A stretch of DNA of 64,000 bases from Harmothoe impar (GCA_947462335.1 OX381718.1:42780281-42844280), one strand, 5' to 3'; positions 12,627 to 26,619 are shown, numbered from the stretch's first letter. Notes: generated from the letters alone by a model not told the origin. Program-made: numbers and translations.

Positions 12627-14600
12627 TTACTGAAGAAGAACATGCAGGTATTTGGGAGAGCCACATTCAGCAGGGAATGTCTCTCGTGTGTGTACACAGT
12701 TATGACTTGCATGCTCATGTCCTGGAGGTTATTTTCAGCATCTGCTCATGCCTGTAAACTTACTGTGTCAAGTGGCACACATCCTGTTTAATTGTGCACT
12801 CGACACTGAGTGGATCCATTCCTATTTAGAATCCTGAATTGTTTAAGATGCCACCTTTTATTTCTATCGAATCGGTTTTTCCACATGGTTTGCCAGTTAA
12901 TACCTGCTCACAGCGAGCCTTCACATGCAAATGCCATGAAGTTAAGTAGTTTCGTCATTGCAGCCAGTGGCTGTAGAATAAACAATATTTGGCATATTTC
13001 TCTATTTTTTATCCAATACGGAAGCCCTATTGAAAACCAAAAACTGCTATATTTCACATTACCTCGTGAAAATACTCACAGCCTTGTGACATCATCAAAA
13101 TGAGAGTTTGTTTATATTTAAGCGATGTAGAATGAAGCTATTTCGGGCTCTCTTTGTCATAATCTTGACCAGCATGTAACAGACAAAACCTGGTCCAAGC
13201 CCCAAAAGGTGAATCTGTGACCCTGCATTATTTAGTTAGTCTAAGGTTATAATTAGCAATATAGAACAAGCACCACTTGGGAGAGACTAGTAGATTCATA
13301 CTGTCAGTCATTGTTTGGCTCCCCACAGGATGAATGAGGAAAACTCTATGAATTCTCTTCATGTCCCGTCGTGGTCCTTATGGGAGTAGGCCTGTTTACC
13401 AATATAAAGTGTGAGCGTACACTGTTGTGGATACAGCTAGGTCACCTCGAGCTCCTTCCAATTATCCCAGTCCCTTTAGCTTTTGTATATTGGCAAAAGT
13501 TAGCTTTTTAAAGTGCAAGGAGGTGAAAGTGATAATAAGCAGTTTGGCTTCCTTTAGGCTTGGAATACTTGTACCATAGTAGAGTGTAAACACTAGGCAT
13601 GGGTGAGGGTGGGGATTTCACTAAAATATGTTATCTAAACATAATTGGATTAAAAAAGTGAGAATGCAGGCAAAGAGTGATGGTGATTGCAGTAAATAGT
13701 ACAATAATAACAGAAATCATCCGCCTGTAGCACTATTAAGCTCATGTCACAGGCGATGGAATCTGCCATGAACGGCAGAGTGAAAAAGTATGGGAATGAA
13801 GCATCAGGTGCCATGATAATTAATGCAAAAAGAGGCCACATTCATTGTCGACAGCCTAGAAATACTAGAAGTACTGAAAATAAATGATTGCCTCTTAAAT
13901 GGAAGGTGAAGTGTGTCGTGAATACAATTCAGATGATGAAGCATGCATTCCCAGGGTAGGCAATTGATAGGCCTGCAGTGCACACCAGGGGTATGCATGG
14001 TCACGTCCAGGAAGTCACTTATTTAACCCTGCTCAGTCATTTTAGGACATCAGTTCGTTATTCTGATGAACATCCCTTTGACTTACTCACGATAGCCCCA
14101 CTACTGCCTAAGCCTCGGAGCATAAAGATTATCAGTATGATTGGTCTCCGGGCATGCTGTCATGTTAAAGCAGAATCTATGCTTCTGCCAGGCTCGCATA
14201 ATTGATATGGTTCACTCCTAGAGAATATTTGTTATCTAAACACATTTGGATCAAAAGGGAGAAACACTTCAACTGGTGGGGTGTGGTTGAACACATAACT
14301 TCTAATGAACGGCCAAGGAAAAAAGATTTGGGAAATGATGGAAATCAGGCGCCACGATAATTATTGTAAAAGAGGCCACATCAGTCCCACATCCCTCAAT
14401 CTTTATGTCACATAATTACCATGATGAAAAGAAAGGAATGTCTCTTAAATAAGAAGAAGAGTATTGTAAATGGATTTCAGACGGTGATGAATACATACAG
14501 TGTGTTGTCCACAGGAGGACTGTCGTTAGCATGTATCAGTGTGAGATCCAATTGTGTGCAGGTTGTGTGAGGGGGTTTCTTGATGTTATTACACTGTCTG
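12627..14600. other. intergenic, no gene seen
   Basis: AT-rich sequence. A 35-bp stretch at about 13990 resembles the window start (a GCATGGTCACGTCCAGGAAG block at about 49-70), so an old dispersed repeat is present. No coding signal was found. Confidence 0.5.
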
Positions 14601-15512
14601 CACTGCAAAAAAGGTGCTTCGGTTTTAAACATGTTTAGGCCTAAACATGTTTAAAGTCTAAACATATTACTAGGTTTGTGTCTTTGGATTCTTCTGTTTA
14701 GGAATTAAACACTTTTATTCTAAACACCTAAACGTTTATATTGAATATGTTTAGACGTTTAGTATTTAAACAGTATGAAAAATTGGTGTTTAGGATGTAA
14801 ACATGTAGTGTTTAGATCATAGTATATCAAACACATACCAGATGGCAGCTCTGTGGTTGACTGTAGTTTCTACAACCACTCGAATATTATTGTGGATCTA
14901 AATGTGCTTAAATCTGATTTAATTAACTTAAATTGCATGGGATACAAACGGATAATAATAAACATTGCAGGATTCAATGGTTGAATGCTATATCACTATG
15001 ATTATGATGCAATAAAGATACATCTGCTATATAGACACCTCTTTTAAGAACTCTAAGAATGGATAAAGCATTATCTTCCCTGAAGGTCTGTTGTATTGAC
15101 TCAAGGTTGTGTCTATATTAAAATAGAGGCCTGTGTGAAATAGTGAGGCATGTACATTGGCTCATATGGGGGGGGGACTGCTAGAAGTCTCTTCAAGACA
15201 CTATATATATAGAAATAAAATAGATTAGGAATTTTTTTAAATATCAGTATCCAAACATAATAATAATCTACATGTCTCTAGACACACCACTTTTATCCTT
15301 AAACGCTTGACAGATAAACAGAAAATATGCTAAATTCTTGCATTCTAAACACTTCATTGTCCTAAACACATAGCTTTAAACACATAAATGTCTAAGCACT
15401 GAGCTAAACATATTATTGGTCTAAACATGTTTAGGAACATATTGTGTGGACAAAAACGGGGCAGGAATGTGTTTAGGATTGTGTTTAGGATCTAAACACC
15501 TTTTTTACAGTG
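14601..15512. mobile_element. CACTG-ended MITE filled with TAAACATGTTTA motifs
   Basis: The terminal inverted repeats are CACTGCAAAAAAGGTG at 14601-14616 and the complement CACCTTTTTTACAGTG at 15497-15512 (one mismatch). The dinucleotide TG lies on both flanks and may be the target duplication. The first and last ~200 bp contain many variants of the palindrome TAAACATGTTTA. The ends suggest the EnSpm/CACTA or Chapaev group. It has no transposase and has inserted into an older repeat copy. Confidence 0.75.
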
Positions 15513-15769
15513 TGGTGTGAATAATAATGGTAAAACCAGCATAGAGACAGAGGGAGGGCCTGGGACCATTGATGCTGGAATGGGGTTTTGAGAGCATCAG
15601 TCACCATCAGTGAATATTGTGATATGAATAGCAGTTTGCACCTTTAGGGGAAAGCACTCAGCCCCATCAACCTGCACCCGCCACTACACCACTGGAACAT
15701 CATTCTGCCTGATGGGTTTTATAAGGGGAGGAATGATCCAGATAACATTGTTATGTCTGGTGTGAATAG

Positions 15770-16810
15770 ATTTAGTGCTTATAGTGTGAAGCAGAGCTAT
15801 TAGCCCCAGCCTCACCCACTCCCAACAGCACTATCTCTTAACATGTATCACTCTGCCTGAATGTGAGGGGACACCTCTTGTTATATCAATGTATGGTATG
15901 AATAAATGAGTAGAAACCCACCACAGAGACAGATGAGAACGGACCTGGGGCCATTGGCGCTGGGATGGATTACAGAGAGTCTTATCATCAACACATTTAG
16001 AACCTCACACTGTTGGTCATGGACATGGTTGTGTGGGATATGTAAAATTTACATATGAGGCACTGCTGTGTTATATGGTTTTTCCATCAATTATTCACAC
16101 AAGACACTGTAATAACAGGAAGATCCCCCTCACATAATGAGTCTCTCAGCTGTCGTCAGACAAAGAAGGCTGAGTTGTTTCATGCCCTTCCTGGTGACAG
16201 GTGTGGTTTTCAAAATAGTTACAGATTTGTAATCCTCTATTGATATCATCCAGGGGCACAATTAGTGACTGTCTATGATGAGACCTGGACACTTGCACTG
16301 CATGAATTTTTCCATTTATGCAAATTCAGCGGCTTCATGTTCAGTCAATGCCATGGGAATATCATGGAAAGGTTATGATGGCATTTAGGCTGCGCTACAT
16401 GGCATTTACTGAACTTAAGTTAAAGATGTTTAAAGTGTTCCTTTAAGCATCTTCAATTTGCTTACATGCAAGCATCCATGCGTTGTTGTATGCCAACAGT
16501 CATACACCCTATGTCAGTAACTTGTGACATGAGTTGGAAATATATAGGGCTGGAAAAGTGTCCTCAATATATTGTCATGTCTTTTGTAAATGTTCCACAT
16601 CCAGAGCCCCAGAGAACACAATCATCTCACATTATAATCTATGGTTGTATTGAGTGTGTTCTTGGCCTTGTTTTTTAGGACCTAATTGAAGGTGAGAGTG
16701 TAACTGTACCTGCAGCAGAGGCCTTTCTCCCTATACTACTGATGTCCTCAGGTAGTTTGGTCCCCTGATATACTGTACCAGTGTTAATGGTGAATGTCAC
16801 AGTATTACTC
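15770..16810. repeat. dispersed ~1 kb repeat, copy 2
   Basis: Partner of 1740-2720. A sub-block at about 16370-16510 (around TTAAAGTGTTCCTTTAAGCA) is found again, diverged, at 61795-61930. These are therefore remnants of a multi-copy family. Confidence 0.55.
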
Positions 16811-17110
16811 ACAGCTGTCAGTCTTACCTTACCCTATACTCTAATATTGCTGCTTACTGATACAAGACACTTGGTACAGAGATTAACACCACGCCATTGA
16901 CATACATGTACATCATCATACCTCCTTTTATACTGTAATTCTACAGTATAACTCACTGTGCAGCTACAGCTGCTTCTGACAGTGTACTTTACGAGTTTAA
17001 GCATTATACTTCACGAGTAGATATGATTTGGCTTCAGCTATTGGGGTATGATTACATGAGATATGTCAATAAATTTACTTTTTGAAAATGTACATGTATG
17101 TCAACTTTAA

Positions 17111-18316
17111 TAAGTGGGGTTTTGTGCTTATTACAATGCCATGGCCATGGAGGGTAGCTGCACCGTACTGCATGGGACATGGCGTACAGAAATACCATAG
17201 GTTTAACATAGAGAGGATTGTAACATCAATGTAATCAATAAACAAATTTAGTTCACGAGTTTTGGTGTGTTGGCAGGGTTATTTGACGAGTTGAAGGCGG
17301 AGGCCGTTTTTTTACGACGTCATAGGCCAAGTGAAACGTGGCCCAACAATTGAAATAACCCTTCTACAGACTTAAACAAGTGTGCCTAAAAGAGTTGTAC
17401 TTTTTTTAAACATATTTTTCGATTCAAATTACCAAAATAATTGAAAATTGTGATAGGGGGTGCCTAAAAGAGCTTCTCTCCACGCTGTGTAAATGTAAAC
17501 AAACTGTAGTTTTGATGATGGCACGTGTCCTGAAATACGAGCATGGGTTATTTCATGGGGTGAGTGAAATACAGCCCCCTTTGATTAGTCCAATAGAACT
17601 GCCGTATTCCATAAAAAATAATAGATTGTGTTCAGAGGTCTACTGATTATGGCCACTATTACAATTCCCATTACATACGCTAAAATCTTCTACAAGCATC
17701 TTTCTACTTTGTCCTATTAATTATCATTCATTTATTGTTATTATTGCAATTATCTGATTATTGTATTCCACTCTTTAGCAAAATTGTTAATCAAAATGAT
17801 GTTATCCGATATGTCTCTAGTCTTGGACTCTAGGAGCCCATCACCCAAAGTAGGCCTATAGAATTACTCCTTGCCTGTGATACATAAATATAGCATATAT
17901 ATATATCCACTGTCAGGCGAGTAACGCATCCCCTAAACGGACACTTTATACTGTTGCTACTCTTCAAGGTTCCAATTAATACATTATCAGTCCTGCTTAC
18001 TGAGCATGTCTGGATGTGCTTGGAGAGTGACTGATCCCCTCTCTGATGAGGGAAATGGTCATGTGATCAGTCTGGTAAATGAAACAGGACCATGTGATGG
18101 ATGAAGGTGGGTCAGATGGACAATGTAAGAGGGGTAGTATGGTGATGTATGGGGTATGGTCAGCCAGAACTACTTTACCATAATACTTTGTGGTTTGTGT
18201 CTTGAAAGGACAGCCTCCTTCCTGGGGATCTGAGGAGAACCATTGTGTGGCATTGATTATATATTTTGGTCTGCAGATTTCTTGCTTACTATTTAGTCTT
18301 ATTTATTACTCATATA
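17111..18316. repeat. near-tandem duplication, copy A
   Basis: About 1.2 kb closely matching 18596-19703 in the same orientation, from TAAGTGGGGTTTTGTGCT to ATTACTCATATA. The copies differ by substitutions and small indels. Each contains inverted GGGTTATTTCA / TGAAATAACCC pairs that could fold. No protein is encoded. Confidence 0.9.
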
Positions 18317-18324
18317 CATGTAAT

Positions 18325-18562
18325 CGTATGAGGGTGGACCCCTAAAATTGACATAGCGACATGATAATTTCTTAAAATCGACATTCGACATGGAGCTTAG
18401 TGACATGATGGAAAGAATGAGTGACATGACATGGGGCATTTCTTAAATTTGACATCGGCCATCACCAGTACTTAGAGGCGACATGGGACGTGAGAATTTA
18501 AGTAACAGGTGACATGGCCATTTCTTAAAATTGACATGTGACATGGGGACGCCCCCCACCTT
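18325..18562. repeat. GACATG motif-rich element
   Basis: About 240 bp between the two duplicate copies in which GACATG recurs about ten times. The ends are roughly inverted (GTGGACCCCTAAAATTGACA against the complement of the right end). A related short segment in the opposite orientation lies at about 50175-50275. The function is unknown; it is probably a decayed mobile element. Confidence 0.55.
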
Positions 18563-18595
18563 GCATATACACCCCCAAATGGTATAGGTACATTA

Positions 18596-19703
18596 TAAGT
18601 GGGGTTTTGTGCTCATTACATTGCCATGGAGTGTTGCCACAGCATGCTGCATGAGACATGGAGTACAGAACTCCCATAGGTTTAACGTCCATATAATCAA
18701 TAGACAAAGGTTTACGAGTTTTGGTGCGTTGACAGGGTTATTTCACTACGGCTGTGTGACATGTGGGCCAACAAGCGAAATAACCCTTCAAGTGTGCCTT
18801 TGTGTTAATTTTTTCATATTTTTGTATTCAAATTACCAAAATAATTGAGAATTATGATAGGGGGTGCCTAAAATAGCCTCTTTCCACGCCATTTAAATGT
18901 AAACAAACTGTCATTGTGATGATGTCACATGTTGTGAAATACCAGAATGGGATATTTCATAGGGTGACTGAAATACGGCCCCCTTTGATTAATCCAATAG
19001 GACTGCCGTATTCCATAAAAAATAATAGATAGTGTTCAGAGGTCCTTAGTGTCTAATCTACTGAGTGTGACCACTATTACCCTTCCCATCTTTCTACTTT
19101 GTCCTATCAATGATTATTCATTTATTGTTATTACTATTGCAATTATTGTATTCCACTCTTCAGCAAAATAATGAATGAAAATGATGATACGATATGTCTC
19201 TAATCTTGGACTGTAGGAGCCCCATCACCCAAAGCATAGAATTACTACTTGCCTGTGATATATAAATGTAGTATTTATCCTCTGTCATGCGAGTAACCCA
19301 TCCTAAACGGACACTTTATACTGTTGCTACTCTCCAAGCTGAGGTTCCAATTAATACATTATCAGTGCTGCTTACTGAGCATGTCTGGATCAGTGGATGT
19401 GCTCGGAGAGTGACTGATCCCCTCTCTGAGGGAGATGGTCATGTGATCAGTCTGGTGAATGAAACAGGACCACGTGATGGATGTGGGAGGGTCACGTGGA
19501 CAATGTAAGAGGGGTATTATGGTGATGTATTGGGTACAGTCAGCCAGAACTACTATACCATATATATACATTGTGGTCTGTGTCTTGAAACGACTGCCTC
19601 CTTCCTGGGGATCTGAGGAGAACCATTGTGTGGGATTTGTATTTTGGCCGGCAGATCTCTTGCTTACTACTAAAGTGTTTGGTCTTTTTTATTACTCATA
19701 TAG
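18596..19703. repeat. near-tandem duplication, copy B
   Basis: Partner of 17111-18316. The ~280-bp spacer between them is mostly the GACATG-rich element. Confidence 0.9.
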
Positions 19704-20956
19704 GTCTAAAGGTATGTACTGCTATGGTAACACTTGTCTATCTCAACATGCATGAGTGGATAAAGTAATATGCAAGACATTAATAACCCTTGGTCTGCCT
19801 GGTATAAACCAGCTATGTTTCCCTATGCCTGGAGTCTATACACCAGGAAATGCGCTGTTTATGCGCACACCAAAAGATGATAACCGATGACAACCAAAGA
19901 GATGATAATTATAGGCTTAATACAAGGCTGCTCGTGAACGTGTGCACAAATACAGAACCTCGACGCAAGTGCTTCCCCATGGGGCAGATCTAGAGTGTGT
20001 CCTTTACTTTTACATAATATATTCCATTTACTGTCATTGTTGAGAATGCTTGGAGTGCATACATATTGAAATGTACAGAAGAACTACCCATAATATTCAT
20101 GGATGACACACATATATCAAGTTAGTGTTTCCGAGTTCAACTCCAGTCACGACCCCCATCCATTTTTCCTGTTATTTTCTTACCATATGGGATGGTGTGA
20201 CTTGGATACACTAGAGGACACCACCAGCTTAAATGTATCAGGGATGTGTTTGGTTTACAACTATGCTGGGTATCAGTGTTTGACTTGATAATCGCCCTGG
20301 GCCCTCAAAAAAGTACTTTGAGTGGTAAAATCGGCCTCGGATATTCATCTTAATATGAACCCCCCCCCCCCCTGACTGTCTTATAGGCCTATAGATATCT
20401 GGCCCACCCCAGTGGCTCTTAACAAGGCTTAGACTGACCCCTATGCCTTGACACTTGACTTGCACAGCTACAGTGCTCCAAAGGTGTGAAAAACAGAACC
20501 AAAATCGGAGGAACACATGGGGGGGGGGGGAAGAAATGGAAAAAATCTGGAAAAGGGGGGAGGGCGCTTGTTAGGGGGAGGGCGCTTATTAAGTCCAATA
20601 CGGTATGTATTGTCCAGGCATCACATGCGAATGGCATTTTATTTCATGGTGAATACGGACTGTCAATGTTAAACCTATGGGAGTGTCATATGCCAGTAAA
20701 GCGTGGAATAACCCTCGGCCGTATTTCACGCTCTGGCTGTATTTTACGCTCCCAAGGAAGGTGGGGGGTCGCTATGGGGTCGCCATGGGGTCGCTACGCT
20801 ACCGAAGGTCACGTGACCTGTGCGGTATTCAAAATGGCGGCCGACGGAAATAAACAAACACCGCGGAAGTAAATAAACATCGTGGAAGTAAGCAAACATG
20901 GTATGCAAATCTATTTTAGATTGAAATACCCTGAAATAAACACAGAGCGTCACTTA
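19704..20956. other. intergenic, no gene seen
   Basis: It contains C and G homopolymers (about 20359-20369 and 20519-20530) and short matches to the 17-19 kb repeat (AAACCTATGGGAGT, GGGTTATTTCA-type pairs). A GC-richer patch lies at about 20750-20880. No recognisable exon was found. Confidence 0.45.
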
Positions 20957-21078
20957 AAAGTCACCTCGTCAGTGGTTAGTGCACTTGCACTGCCTGCCCC
21001 GTTCTGCACTAGGCCTGCGGCCAGCGTGCAGAACGGGGCAGGCAGTGCTCGTGCACTAACCACTGACTCGGTGACTTT
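20957..21078. repeat. long GC-rich inverted repeat (hairpin)
   Basis: The arms at 20957-21009 and 21026-21078 are each 53 bp and complementary at 49 of 53 positions. The four mismatches lie in two adjacent pairs. They are separated by a 16-base spacer that itself contains GGCC-TGC-GGCC. The arms share the core GCACTGCCTGCCCCGTTCTG. Complementarity continues weakly outside the arms. It could be a foldback transposon remnant or a structured transcript. Confidence 0.9.
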
Positions 21079-23938
21079 AGCGTGCAGCTCTGTCTATATA
21101 CTCTGGCTGCACAGAATGACCATGGACATTGGAGCCGGCTGTTAACGTGACCTGCTACAACCTTCAATTATGTAAGGTGACTTTTGGTTCCAGGAACCAG
21201 TGATAGAATCTAGGGTCATGAATGTAGAAAGGCAGGAACAGTTATCAGTAATAAAACAATTACAACAAGGTCCCAGTCTAAGCACGTATTACCACAGGCC
21301 ATGCATGACAATGTCCCCCAGTGTCATCTATAATTATAGTAGCATTAGGGTTCTAAAGCCTCTACCATTCTGATAAGAGAACGAAGTAATTTTACCATGG
21401 TTGTATAGTCGGAGTCATTTAATGATAAGAGATGTGTAAATAAGTATCGGCAAGTGTCCACCTTCGAAGTTTAGTGGCAAAATATTCATGCTAAAAAGAG
21501 CCTAAATGGCTGTGGATTGTTCCCGACACTTCCTGGAGATATTAAACATGTTTGCACCCCTCCCCTCTAGTCCACCACCCTGTCTTGTCAAATGATAACC
21601 ACTTATTGCAGAGGAAAACAGCCGTCTGGGGCCTATTGGAAATCAGAGGAACTAATGGTTCCCTGTGCCTTTTGTGGCATGGCACAGGTGAGCAAACAGC
21701 TTAGCTCACAGCACTGGGATGAAGATTATAGAAAATAGTTAGTTATGTGAATATACTTGAATTCAGACATCACACTAGTAGTTATGATATTATAATTCTC
21801 ACTAAAACACCTTCTGTCTCCCTCGAGTCTCCATCACTTTTATATGACATCAAAATGTATCAGTCTGTCCATTGTTAATATTATATTTGATAGAGATCCC
21901 CTGAATAACGTGTAGGACCTTCTCAAAGCTAGCTAACTGTGGGCTTTCAGAAGACTAATTCCCAAAATGAGATTCCTGTATATCCCTGCATGTATATCTG
22001 TTTAAAGTGTATCAGACACAAACAGGTTAACGCAATGTCTCTCTATAGACTAGTTAATTGTCAGATGTAGTATTATTCCAGTGTGGTGAAATATAGGCCA
22101 AAATATATTATATTAACACGAAAGTATTTTGGTCAACAAGTGTAGGGAGGTGATTTCTACCTTCAGTCACCTCATATCACCACCCTTGAAGTGATCATAG
22201 CTGTCAATTAGGATCATAGCTGTTAATTAATAGGGCGTAAAGCAACCCAATAACCAACAACAACCAACCCTCCCCAAATGACACCCTCCCCTTCACCAAC
22301 CCCGTAATATATTTCTCTATGGTAAAGCCATCGTTCTGTACTATGTAAGTGTTATACATGGCCGTCTCACTGCCTCAGTGTCCGCTGTGTACAGTGGTTC
22401 CACCTGTCCACAAGTAACAATACTGTTTGTAACTCAATACTGGGCTGCGTCCCACATCGCAAGTCTCAGACAGGGAAATGAATTTTCACTATAGTTTAAT
22501 GTAACGTAACATGCGATAAAAAATTCCCAGCCGGGTATCGATGGAAAATCTCTTAGGAATGAATAGGAAATCCTTTTATACACTATATAAAATAATTAAA
22601 CGGGTTGTTTTTCACCGAAATCTGAAATGCCAGTTCCTAACATGAATGAACCTCCATAATTGACCATCTGTGCAGTGAAGAAGTTCATTTCAAACCGAAC
22701 CTAAATGAACATTGAAATATAGGCCTATCCCTGCAATAATCATATATCTTGAGGTGCCATCTAAATCAGGATATGCTGAGGGCCATTTGTGATTTTTTAC
22801 AGAATTTTAGCAAATTTTCCAAACTATTTTGACCACGCAGAACTCACCTAGTATTTACTGCAGAGTTCTTCTTTCTAATAATGTACTCAGTGACCCCGGA
22901 ATTCCCTATCTGAGGCCCCCACTCTCCCTTATCTCTACCTAAGCCTATGGGGTATGAGACTTCTTCTGTGCAAGGAGGGTAGAAAACGGTACTACTTTCC
23001 TGCTCTCTTGTACACATCACACACTGCATACCAGTCTACCTACACGATTATATTTCCCAGGAAGATGTACAATCTTTACCCAAAAATCATGACTGACTAT
23101 TTTATAATTCGTCGAATTCTTTCTCTATTTATCTCTGTAAATATATAAAGAGGTCGATAATTGAATACCATGGTGCCGGTAGTAGCCTTTCCCACTAGGT
23201 GCCTCAACAACCTCCTCAGCATTTCTATCTACATGCTACATCTATTTTCCCTAATTGGAAGCTCTTATTTTCTCATCAATGTGTACTATTGATCAAAATG
23301 TCATTCATTTTCATTGACAACTATGGTGTGTGTATTTGGTTGACATTTGGAATTAAATGACAAGAATACATGCATGGTTTCAGTAAGACACCCTTTATGT
23401 TGTTAAGAATAATATATAAAGCCTCAGTCCTGACCAGGTCAGTTTGAAATGGATGTGAACGCCTCTTAGTGTGATCATCAGAGGTCATTCGTGTACCCCT
23501 ACCCTGGATGGTGCTAGAATTAGCATTTAATCTAGGGGACATGGGGGGGGGTGTTGTAATGAAAATATATTAATGCATCAGCAGTCAATATTAAATCTAT
23601 GTAAATCATTTTATTGTGTTCATTAATTGTTGATTAACAAATGACAACCCTGTTTCAACTGTTGATATCATGTCGCTACACACATTGAATCAACATTGAA
23701 TCAACTGAAGTTTGCCCACTGGGTAGTCTTACGCATATCCCACATAGTCTTTAAACTATACCACCTAACCTTCCAAGACCGCTGCAAAGTTTAAGATTAC
23801 ACATGATATGTGTACATAGGGTATTCTGTATAGTGTTCATAGATTTAAAAAAAAAGGGGGGGGGGTTGGGGCCAGAATGCCCCATATACTAGACCTATAC
23901 AACTACACATATATGTACTATCGCTCACAGAATTTACA
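21079..23938. other. intergenic, no gene seen
   Basis: Almost 3 kb of AT-rich sequence with a G run near 23545 and 23860. No domain, splice-flanked exon or clear mobile-element boundary was recognised on either strand. Confidence 0.45.
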
Positions 23939-24165
23939 CAGAGAAAAGAAGTAGAATCATGTGACTCCCAAATGGGAGACTGGACCCGATCACTGAAGTA
24001 ACACTCCCCATGAATCTGAAGTGACTCTGAACCAATCGAGAGTCTTAGAATAGGAGTCATTATAGAGTTACTATAGATTCCTACTAATGTTAGGGAGTCA
24101 ATTAAGAGTCCTGGGGAGAGTTACCTCAGTGATCAAGTCGGGAGTCACAGTGATTCTTTTCTCTG
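23939..24165. mobile_element. MITE with ~70-bp terminal inverted repeats
   Basis: The left end (CAGAGAAAAGAAGTAGAATC, then GTGACTCCC and GATCACTGAAGTAAC) is mirrored by the right end ending TTCTTTTCTCTG at 24165. About 70 bp are complementary with small gaps. The interior repeats GAGTC/GACTC like 1466-1650. It carries no coding sequence. Confidence 0.75.
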
Positions 24166-26307
24166 AGTAGTATACCATCGTTTGCATTTCCCTCATAGTC
24201 TTAAAAAGGCAGATATACCCCTCACAGTCTTGTATTGTTTGTGGAGAAAATATTGCGAAATACTATGTTTATTTTGATGCACCATCTATAGTAAAGGATA
24301 AAGGCAAAGGTTCACAAGTATATTTCCCCACTGAGGGTTATTTCACAAGACGAGGCGATATTTCCATTTTACCATACCAGCGGTACCAGAGGAATTTTAC
24401 CTGGGTTAAAATAATTCTGTAAATAATTATTTTCCTTTCTATTCACGAAATAGTGTGTTTAGCGTTGGGGAAAATTCACACTTCGTCCTACCCAAACGAG
24501 TGCTATAAAAGACTCAATTTCTGGTTGAAATCATCTAAAAAAAGAAGTTCATAGGTGAAGAGAATCCGTATGAACACACACATATCAATAATGGGGATAT
24601 TCTGATTTACTTCAGCATGTTGCGCAGAAGGATGCGCACTGGTTAATTCATGAATGGTATAGGCCAATCTTAAGGTATGCTGAACAAATATCCATCACAT
24701 GTGAGATTGTTTGGCATGAGTTTCATTAAACAAGGCGTTTTTATAGAACATTCTCTCAAATCAATCAATGTGGAAGGATCAATTCCGTTCTAATGTACTT
24801 GATTTTATGAGAATTGTTCAAGACACTTACGGACAGGAGGTTCAGCATTTAAAATGAATAATATTAAACCTAATTCACCTAATGTTCTTTATGCATGTTT
24901 AATTACATGTATGCTGCGATATATACAGATAACATTATTGTACCATTACTGCAGCACATAATATCACAATACTAATGTTAAACTAACATGCTCAAAATTT
25001 ACTTAAGACCATTCACCTAACAATCCAACAGTCATGGTAACTTTACATCAGACTTAAGGAGTGCTCATCAGAGGAAGTGCCCATCACCCAATGGGCACAA
25101 AACATTGAATCAACATTGAAAACTGGCTGACAATGCTGATTCAATGTTGATTCAATGTTGATCCAACGTTGAAGTGAATTTTGCGCCCATTGGGCAGGGG
25201 GGTGGTGGATTTCAGGAGGGTGGGAGCATCTCAACCCCTACACCGGGGGAGGAGGAGGGGTTATGTTTAAATCATGTCAACCCCTCTTGGGGGGGGCGAA
25301 AATATCAATCTCTTTTCCTATTATAAGCCTACACATTACTATGCTTAAAAGGGTGCACATTCCCTTCGATTTCAGACCTGCGAGGGGAGTTCATTTCAAG
25401 CCCTATTTCTTGGGAAATATTGTGCTAACACTAAATTTAGTTGCCCCCCCCCCCCACTGTTTACAAAATAAGCCCCTTATGACTCCCTTTCTTGTTTGTG
25501 TCCATTAACATGATATACCCGCACATCAAGTCTAACCACTTTTAGAGTCCACTTAAGATAACGATGGATGTTTGAAATGAGAACATGACAACATGCAATC
25601 TGATGCAATTCACTGTGTGCCATCCTCATTGGCAATTAAGATAACGATGATTTAGACAACGCTTTTAACAATGTTTAAAATGATAACATGGCAACAGGCA
25701 ATCTGATGGCATCCTCATTTGGCCGTTCCCACAGAGGTGTCTGAGCGTTACATCTCCCTCATAGTCTACTAAATTTATCTCTCGGAATCTTAACTTGACA
25801 GTGTTCGAGGAGTTTTTATTTCAATTCACAAGTAAATAATCAGTGGTATATGTTATGACAATGAATGGGGATTTCTCAGTTTTGTCATACTGGTCCAGTG
25901 GCACCACTCATCTTTGTCATCAGTATGGCGTTCAATTTGCCTAAAAGTTAGCACAAGTACATGCAGAGAGCTGTTCCAATACGAATGTGCACTCTGTGCA
26001 TGGTGTTTCATCACAAATGTGCACCCTGTGCATGTGTTCCATTACAAATTTTTGGATCAGTGCAAGTTAAGCAAGTTGTTCCATTACCAATTTAAGTATT
26101 CATACTGGAACATACAGAATGTTCCATAACTAGTTTGAACCTGCTGTGCACGTGCTTGTGCTTACTTTTAGGCAAATACATCAGGTAACAGCTAAAGGGG
26201 TGCCTCCAACAATGACCGTCCATCCGTCCGTCCATAAAATCTATCCAAAAAAGCAGAGAAATGGACGTTTTGATGGACTGACAGACAAAACCCACTTCGA
26301 CCAAGAT

Positions 26308-26619
26308 CCGTCCGTCCATTCCGTCCGTCCATTCCGTCCGTCCATTCCGTCCGTCCATTCCGTCCGTCCATTCCGTCCGTCCATTCCGTCCGTCCATTCC
26401 GTCCGTCCATTCCGTCCGTCCATTCCGTCCGTCCATTCCGTCCGTCCATTCCGTCCGTCCATTCCGTCCGTCCATTCCGTCCGTCCATTCCGTCCGTCCA
26501 TTCCGTCCGTCCATTCCGTCCGTCCATTCCGTCCGTCCATTCCGTCCGTCCATTCTGTCCGTCCATTCCGTCCGTCCATTCCGTCCGTCCATTCCGTCCG
26601 TCCATTCCGTCCGTCCATT
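26308..26619. repeat. 13-bp minisatellite
   Basis: 24 near-perfect copies of CCGTCCGTCCATT (312 bp). Because 13 is not a multiple of three and the unit has no stop in any frame, long artificial reading frames appear on both strands; these are not genes. Related GTCC-rich sequence lies on both sides. Confidence 0.98.

Noticed and set aside
20486..20872. 128-codon frame (+) with Lys/Gly-rich start
   Set aside because: Starts in a G homopolymer region and shows no domain; composition reflects low-complexity DNA.
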